A stretch of 64,000 bases of DNA from positions 310,001-374,000 of the forward strand of contig NZ_JAVDSL010000002.1 in assembly GCF_031455295.1 (NCBI RefSeq), given 5' to 3'. The DNA is from Leifsonia sp. 1010 (GTDB taxonomy: Bacteria > Actinomycetota > Actinomycetes > Actinomycetales > Microbacteriaceae). Shown here piece after piece: positions 59,058 to 64,000 of the stretch. Within the stretch, counting starts at the first letter, position 1; each line of letters opens with the position of its first letter. The notes under the pieces were generated by a model. The model saw only the letters and a program-made list of their open reading frames with translations, was not told the origin of the DNA and did no database searches. Position numbers and translations under genes: made by a program.

Positions 59058-61601
59058 TTACTGTGCGTCCCGCTTCTGAGCCGCGAGAGCTCGCTCCACA
59101 CCGGCGAGGTTCTCCACCACCATGCGGCGCAGCGCCGCCGGCTCCGGGTTGGCGTCGAGCCAGGCCCGGGTCGCGTCGCGCAGGGCCTCGTTCGCCAGCG
59201 GTGCCGGGTACATGCCCTCGACCAGGTACTCCGCGATCTTGTACGTGCGGGAGGTCCAGATCTGCTGCAGCGTGGCGAAGTACGGCTCGACGAACTGGGC
59301 GAGCACGCTCTTGTCCTTCGCGCGCTGGAAGCCGATGCCGGTGTACCGGACGATCGTGTTGGGCAGGCTGTCGGAGCCGAACACCGAGTCCCACGCCGCC
59401 TGCTTGCCCTCCAGCGTCGGGATGCTGGCGCGGGCCTGGGCGGCGAACTGGCCGCCGTTCGCGGTGTTGTCGGCGGCGAGGGCCGCGTCGATCTCGGCGT
59501 TGCCGGCCGCGCCGCCCGCCACGAGGGCGATGAGCAGCTCCCACGACAGGTCGGTGTCGATCGTCAGGCCCTCGAGCGTCACGGAGCCGTCGCGCAGCGC
59601 CGCGACCGTCTCCAGCTGCTCGTCGGTCGAGGCGAGCGCCGCGAAGAACTTCACGAACTGGAACTGCGCGTCACTTCCGGCCTCTGCGCCCTTCGCCAGC
59701 TCCCACAGCGCGGACGCCGCATCCTGAGCCGTCTGCTTCTGACGCTCGGGGGCGACGTAGGCGGTAGCGGCGAGCACCAGCTGGTTGAGGGTGGTGCGGA
59801 TGGTCGTCGACTCGGTCTCGGACGCGATGTTGCCGAGCACCAGGCGCACGTAGTCGCTCGCGCTCGTCTCGGCGTCGCGGGTCGCATCCCACACCGCACC
59901 CCAGACGAGCGACCGGGCGAGCGGGCTCTCGATGTCGGAGAGGTGCTCGATCGCGACCTTCAGCGACTCCTCGTCGAGGCGGATCTTCGCGTAGGCGAGG
60001 TCGTCGTCGTTGATGAGTACGAGGTCGGGGCGGCGGGTGCCGACGAGGTCGGCCACCTCGGTGCGCTCGCCGTCGACGTCGAGCTCGAAGCGCTCGTCGC
60101 GGACCAACTTGCCGTCGCTGAGGTTGTACAGGCCGATCGCGAGGCGGTGCGGACGGATGGTCGGGTAGTCGGCGGCCGCCGACTGCAGCACGGCGAACGA
60201 GGTGATCGTGCCGTCCGCATCCACCGTCAGCTCGGGGCGGAGGGTGTTGACGCCGGCGGTCTCGAGCCACTTCTTCGACCAGTCGGTGAGGTCACGGCCG
60301 CTGGTGGCCTCCAGCTCGACCAGGAGGTCCTTGAGTTCCGTGTTGCCGTGCGCGTGCTTCTTGAAGTACTGCGCGACACCGGCGAGGAAGTCGTCCTGGC
60401 CGACCCACGCCACCAGCTGCTTCAGGACGGAGGCGCCCTTCGCGTAGGTGATGCCGTCGAAGTTGACCTGCACGTCCTCCAGGTCGTTGATCGTCGCGAC
60501 GATCGGGTGCGTCGAGGGCAGCTGGTCCTGGCGGTACGCCCAGCTCTTCTCCATGGCGGCGAAGGTCGTCCACGCCTCGGTCCACTCGGTGGCCTCGGCC
60601 GTGGCGAGGGTGGAGGCGTACTCGGCGAACGACTCGTTCAGCCACAGGTCGTTCCACCACTTCATGGTCACCAGGTCGCCGAACCACATGTGCGCAAGCT
60701 CGTGGAGGATCGTCACGACGCGGCGCTCCTTGATGGCGTCGGTGACCTTCGAGCGGAAGACGTACGTCTCGGTGAAGGTGACGGCTCCGGCGTTTTCCAT
60801 CGCGCCAGCGTTGAACTCGGGCACGAAGAGCTGGTCGTACTTCTCGAAGGGGTACGCGTAGTCGAAGCGCTCCTCGTAGAAGGCGAAGCCCTCGCGGGTC
60901 TTGTCGAAGATGTAGTCGGCGTCGAGGTACTCGGCGAGGCTCTTGCGCGTGTAGACGCCGAGCGGGATGGTGCGGCCGTCGCGGCTGGTCAGCTCACTGT
61001 GCACCGACTCGTACGGGCCGGCGATCAGCGCGGTGATGTAGGAGGAGATGACCGGGGTGGGAGCGAACGACCAGACCTTCTTACCGTCGCCCGCATCCTG
61101 CGGCTCGGGGGTGGGGGAGTTGCTCACGACGGCCCAGTGCGCCGGGGCGGTGACCGTGAACGTGAACTGCGCCTTCAGATCCGGCTGCTCGAACACCGCG
61201 AACATGCGGCGCGAGTCCGGGACCTCGAACTGGCTGTAGAGGTAGACCTCGCCGTCGACCGGGTCGACGAAGCGGTGCAGGCCCTCACCGGTGTTGGTGT
61301 AGATCGCGTCGGCGACGACGGTCAGCTCGTTCTCCTCCTGGAGGCCGTCGAGCTGGATGCGCACCCCGTCGCTCACGGTCGCCGGGTCGAGCTCCGCACC
61401 GTTCAGCGTGACGCTGTGCACCGTGCGCGTGATCGCGTCGATGAAGGTCGACGCACCCGCGGTGGCCGAGAACCGCACCGTCGTGGTGCTGAGGAAGGTC
61501 TCCGGACCGGTCGTCAGGTCGAGGCTGACGTCGTAGCTGTGGGTGCGGACGAGCGACGCGCGCTCCTGTGCTTCGATGCGGGTGAGGTTTTCTCCGGGCA
61601 A
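59058..61601 (-). CDS. pepN: Aminopeptidase N
   Basis: 847-residue M1 zinc aminopeptidase that removes N-terminal residues from peptides. The substrate-binding motif is FNAGAMENAGAV, and the zinc site H300-E-L-A-H304 with E323 (HELAHMWFGD ... LNESFAEY). The C-terminal ERAP1-like domain is complete. The start is TTG 61601 (LPGENLTRIEAQERA), chosen because AAGGAG lies 7 bases upstream and related actinobacterial PepN proteins start PGENLTR. A further 20 in-frame residues before it have no ribosome binding site. Confidence 0.95.
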   Translation of the reverse strand: MPGENLTRIEAQERASLVRTHSYDVSLDLTTGPETFLSTTTVRFSATAGASTFIDAITRTVHSVTLNGAELDPATVSDGVRIQLDGLQEENELTVVADAIYTNTGEGLHRFVDPVDGEVYLYSQFEVPDSRRMFAVFEQPDLKAQFTFTVTAPAHWAVVSNSPTPEPQDAGDGKKVWSFAPTPVISSYITALIAGPYESVHSELTSRDGRTIPLGVYTRKSLAEYLDADYIFDKTREGFAFYEERFDYAYPFEKYDQLFVPEFNAGAMENAGAVTFTETYVFRSKVTDAIKERRVVTILHELAHMWFGDLVTMKWWNDLWLNESFAEYASTLATAEATEWTEAWTTFAAMEKSWAYRQDQLPSTHPIVATINDLEDVQVNFDGITYAKGASVLKQLVAWVGQDDFLAGVAQYFKKHAHGNTELKDLLVELEATSGRDLTDWSKKWLETAGVNTLRPELTVDADGTITSFAVLQSAAADYPTIRPHRLAIGLYNLSDGKLVRDERFELDVDGERTEVADLVGTRRPDLVLINDDDLAYAKIRLDEESLKVAIEHLSDIESPLARSLVWGAVWDATRDAETSASDYVRLVLGNIASETESTTIRTTLNQLVLAATAYVAPERQKQTAQDAASALWELAKGAEAGSDAQFQFVKFFAALASTDEQLETVAALRDGSVTLEGLTIDTDLSWELLIALVAGGAAGNAEIDAALAADNTANGGQFAAQARASIPTLEGKQAAWDSVFGSDSLPNTIVRYTGIGFQRAKDKSVLAQFVEPYFATLQQIWTSRTYKIAEYLVEGMYPAPLANEALRDATRAWLDANPEPAALRRMVVENLAGVERALAAQKRDAQ

Positions 61602-61689
61602 CGCTGACTCCTTCGAGGGGATCGGACGGGTGGATCGTGTCCACCCGTCCACCTTAGCCACCGGTTCCGACGCCGTCGGTGGCCGTCCC

Positions 61690-61695
61690 TAGACT
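61690..61695 (+). promoter_or_regulatory. -10 box of rpiB, leaderless arrangement
   Basis: TAGACT lies exactly 6 bases before ATG 61702. It points to that ATG rather than the GTG two codons earlier, which would put only 0 bases between box and start. Confidence 0.55.
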
Positions 61696-61701
61696 GTGGA
61701 T

Positions 61702-62190
61702 ATGCGCATCCACATCGCCACCGATCACGCCGGACTCGACTTCAGCAGGCACCTGCAGGAGCATCTGACCGCTGCCGGTCACGAAGTGATCGACCACGGC
61801 CCTGTCGAGTACGACCCCATCGACGACTACCCGGCGTTCTGCATCAATGCCGCCGCTGCGGTGGTGCGCGACCAGCAGGCCGGTGTCGAGGCGCTCGGCG
61901 TGGTATTCGGCGGCTCCGGCAACGGCGAGCAGATCGCCGCCAACAAGGTCCGTGGCGCCCGCGCAGCCCTGGTCTGGAGCGAGTCCACCGCGCTGCTCGC
62001 CCGCCAGCACAACGACGCCAACGTCATCGCGATCGGCGCCCGCCAGCACACCGTCGAAGAGGCCACGGGCTTCATCGACGCCTTCATCGCCGAGCCTTTC
62101 TCGTTCGAGGAGCGCCACGTCCGCCGCATCGCCCAGCTGGCGGAGTACGAGGCCACCGGCGACATCGCGGGCAAGCACGTGGACCGCTGA
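61702..62190 (+). CDS. rpiB: Ribose-5-phosphate isomerase B
   Basis: 162-residue pentose-phosphate enzyme that interconverts ribose-5-phosphate and ribulose-5-phosphate, with the RpiB fold. It begins MRIHIATDHAGLDFSRHLQEHL with D8-H9, and FGGSGNGEQIAANKVRGARAAL with NDANVIAIGARQHT completes the active site. The ATG at 61702 is favoured by the TAGACT box 6 bases upstream. Its stop overlaps the next start by one base (TGATG), so it is cotranscribed with the glycosylase gene. Confidence 0.94.
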   Translation: MRIHIATDHAGLDFSRHLQEHLTAAGHEVIDHGPVEYDPIDDYPAFCINAAAAVVRDQQAGVEALGVVFGGSGNGEQIAANKVRGARAALVWSESTALLARQHNDANVIAIGARQHTVEEATGFIDAFIAEPFSFEERHVRRIAQLAEYEATGDIAGKHVDR

Positions 62191-63176
62191 TGCCCGAGGG
62201 TCACTCCGTCCATCGCATCGCCCGGCAGTTCGCGGTCAACTTCGTCGGCCACCGGGTCTCCGTCTCGTCGCCGCAGGGGCGGTTCGCCGCGGATGCGACG
62301 CGCATCGACGGCCACGTGATGACCGATGCGAAGGCGGTCGGCAAGCAGATGTTCCTGGAGTTCGACAACGACCTCTGGCTGCGCGTGCACCTCGGCCTGT
62401 ACGGGGCGTGGGACTTCGCGGGCGACATCAGCATCGACCCGACGATCGCGAGCGCGAACGGCCGGATGGGCCAGACGAACCAGCGCGGCACCGACCTCGA
62501 GCCCGTCCTCGACAGCGCGGGCGAGAACTCGCTCCACTCCATCGGCGCGCCCCGGCGCACGCGGCTGCGCATGGCCGAGTCCGAGAAGGTGGAGGCCGAG
62601 ATCACCTCGTTCCCGCCCGAGCCGATCGGCCAGGTGCGCGTGCGACTGCTGACCGACACCGCGGTCGCCGACCTGCGCGGGCCGACGGCCTGCGAGGTGC
62701 TCGACCCGGCGCAGGTGGATGCGGTCATCGCGAAGCTGGGGCCCGATCCCCAGGTCGACGACGGCCAGGAGGCGGAGGACCGCTTCGTCTCGATCGTGCG
62801 CCGCAAGCCGACCGCCATCGCGCTGTTGCTGATGGATCAGAGCGTTGTGAGCGGCATCGGCAACGTCTACCGCGCCGAACTGCTGTTCCGCGCCAGGCAG
62901 AACCCGCACACGCCGGGCAAGCAGGTGCCGGAGGAGACGGTGCGGGCGCTGTGGCGCGACTGGGTGCATCTGCTGCGGATCGGCGTCGAGACCGGCCAGA
63001 TGATGACGATGGACGACCTCGACGAGCAGTCCTACCGTAAGGCGATGGCCAACCGCGACGACCGCCACTGGGTCTACAAGCGCGAGGGACTGCCGTGCCG
63101 GGTCTGCGGCACGAACATCCTCATGGAGGAGCTGGGCGGCCGCAAGCTGTACTGGTGCCCGGTGGACCAGGCGTAA
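62190..63176 (+). CDS. Fpg/Nei-family DNA glycosylase, Nei2-like
   Basis: 328-residue base-excision repair enzyme. After Met removal, P2 is the catalytic nucleophile and E3 follows (MPEGHSVHRIA), the Nei form of the motif. The helix-two-turn-helix is present (SGIGNVYRAELLFRAR). The C-terminal zinc finger has CRVC and YWC but an aspartate in place of the last cysteine (CPVDQA). It should remove oxidised pyrimidines. The start overlaps the rpiB stop. Confidence 0.9.
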   Translation: MPEGHSVHRIARQFAVNFVGHRVSVSSPQGRFAADATRIDGHVMTDAKAVGKQMFLEFDNDLWLRVHLGLYGAWDFAGDISIDPTIASANGRMGQTNQRGTDLEPVLDSAGENSLHSIGAPRRTRLRMAESEKVEAEITSFPPEPIGQVRVRLLTDTAVADLRGPTACEVLDPAQVDAVIAKLGPDPQVDDGQEAEDRFVSIVRRKPTAIALLLMDQSVVSGIGNVYRAELLFRARQNPHTPGKQVPEETVRALWRDWVHLLRIGVETGQMMTMDDLDEQSYRKAMANRDDRHWVYKREGLPCRVCGTNILMEELGGRKLYWCPVDQA

Positions 63177-63185
63177 GGGGACCGC

Positions 63186-63824
63186 GTGCGACAGAATCCG
63201 AGCTTCACCCTGACCGATCCGGCCGAGCTGAAGCGGCTCGTGCGCGAGAACCCATGGGCTACGTTCGTGAGCAACACGTCCGCAGGGCTGGTCGCCTCCC
63301 ACTATCCGGTGATCCTCGACGAGTCGCGGGAAGAGCTCACGCTGCTCAGCCACGTCGGCCGTCCGGATGAGCAGCTGCACGAGTTGGGGGAGCACGAGCT
63401 GCTCGTGATCGTGCAGGGTCCGCACGGCTACATCTCGTCCGGCTGGTACGACGAGAAGCCCGCGGTTCCCACCTGGAACTTCATCGCCGCTCACTTCACG
63501 GGTGTTCCTGAGCTTCTCGGCGACGAGGAGAACCTCGACGTGCTGGCCAGGCTGGTGGACCACTTCGAGGACGAGCTGCCCGAGCCGCGTCGCATGCGCG
63601 GCACACTGGAGGATGCGGCCTACGCCGAACGCATCGTCTCGGGCACCGTCGGCCTAAGGCTGACGCCCACACGCGTGGTCGCCAAGCAGAAGATGAGCCA
63701 GAACCGCCCGGACCACATCGTCGACGCGATCATGGACGAACTGGGCGGCGACGGCCCGTACGCCAGCGCCGGCCTGCTGCGTGAGATGCGTCTCGTGCAC
63801 GACCGGCGCCGCGCCGCGCGATGA
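63186..63824 (+). CDS. FMN-binding negative regulator, PaiB-like
   Basis: 212-residue protein of the PaiB FMN-binding family. The opening FTLTDPAELKRLVRENPWATFVSNTSAGLVASHYPVIL and the later IVQGPHGYISSGWY and PTWNFIAAHFTG are typical. In Bacillus, PaiB works with the acetyltransferase PaiA; no paiA-like gene is adjacent here. GTG start, 9 bases after the glycosylase stop. The stop overlaps the amidohydrolase start by 4 bases. Confidence 0.9.
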   Translation: MRQNPSFTLTDPAELKRLVRENPWATFVSNTSAGLVASHYPVILDESREELTLLSHVGRPDEQLHELGEHELLVIVQGPHGYISSGWYDEKPAVPTWNFIAAHFTGVPELLGDEENLDVLARLVDHFEDELPEPRRMRGTLEDAAYAERIVSGTVGLRLTPTRVVAKQKMSQNRPDHIVDAIMDELGGDGPYASAGLLREMRLVHDRRRAAR

Positions 63825-64000
63825 CGGTGCTGCTTGCCGGCGCGCGGCTTCCCGGGCGCGACGGGCTGGTGGATGTGGTGCTCGACAGCGGGCGGATCGC
63901 GTCTGTCTCACCGGCTGCTTCGACGGGTGGCGGCGCGGCGGGGGAGCGCATCGCGCTCGACGGTCGCTGGCTCGTGCCTGGTCTGTGGGATCAGCACGTG
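63821..64000 (+). CDS. Amidohydrolase family protein, 3' end outside the window
   Basis: Only the first 60 residues are visible. The N-terminal beta-sandwich pattern VLLAGARLPGRDGLVDVVLDSGRIASVSPAA and LVPGLWDQHV, the start of the metal-binding H-x-H region, are typical of imidazolonepropionase-like amidohydrolases. The ATG overlaps the PaiB-like stop codon (ATGA). The rest of the gene and the exact substrate class are not visible. Confidence 0.85.
   Translation, partial: MTVLLAGARLPGRDGLVDVVLDSGRIASVSPAASTGGGAAGERIALDGRWLVPGLWDQHV

Overview
The window is a gene-dense, very GC-rich stretch of an actinobacterial chromosome. GTG and TTG starts are common, many -10 hexamers (TANNNT) sit exactly 6-7 bases before the start codon (leaderless transcripts), and GatCAB is present. 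The order iscS-mnmA-ligA-gatC-gatA-gatB is the one known from Mycobacterium and other actinobacteria. The accessory content (DUF6412, DUF6993, GerW-like and truncated-globin genes) points to the family Microbacteriaceae; a Leifsonia-like organism is my best guess from sequence style only. No phage, insertion sequence, CRISPR array or rRNA operon is visible.

Layout. 1-5.4 kb: glycogen breakdown (glgP, glgX) with ybaK and a GNAT gene. 5.4-17.7 kb: sulfur transfer and tRNA thiolation (iscS, mnmA), DNA ligase ligA, two exported enzymes (DUF1023 hydrolase, Tat phosphoesterase), then gatCAB. 17-24.7 kb: small metabolic genes (GNAT, YbaK-like, DUF2236, PaaI thioesterase, fadD, NAD(P)-binding protein) and a YidC paralogue with DUF6412. 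24.7-31.5 kb: aldo/keto reductase, dinB, GerW-like protein, then a TPP riboswitch driving the thiamine-precursor ECF transporter ykoE-ykoD-ykoC plus an overlapping P-loop kinase. 31.5-38.3 kb: metallopeptidase, MetE-like barrel, transglycosylase-like protein, an MFS pump with its divergent ArsR-type regulator, a glutaredoxin-like protein, a GDSL esterase, orn, tRNA-His and tRNA-Arg. 38.3-47.6 kb: MFS/LysR pair, K+/H+ antiporter, nadE, msrA, an SSB paralogue, a lipoprotein, ettA and a thioesterase. 47.6-50 kb: DUF2231 and Rieske lipoprotein genes divergent from a SigL-type ECF sigma factor and its zinc anti-sigma factor. 50-64 kb: tesB, a flavoprotein dehydrogenase, globin, MscS, a two-component system with an ABC exporter, pepN, rpiB, a Nei-type glycosylase, a PaiB-like protein and the start of an amidohydrolase.

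Most notable. (1) Between the Rieske and sigma genes lie two divergent promoters of the same form, TGAACC-N16-CGTGnn, matching the published SigL consensus. The sigma factor therefore probably controls both its own operon and the Rieske/DUF2231 pair, a likely small envelope redox regulon. (2) A palindrome family (CAGCTCCTGAGTTTTTCG arms) occurs three times, each time exactly between convergent genes, and looks like a dispersed bidirectional terminator. (3) A perfect GATTGAG-N4-CTCAATC operator covers the -35 of the MFS pump next to its regulator.
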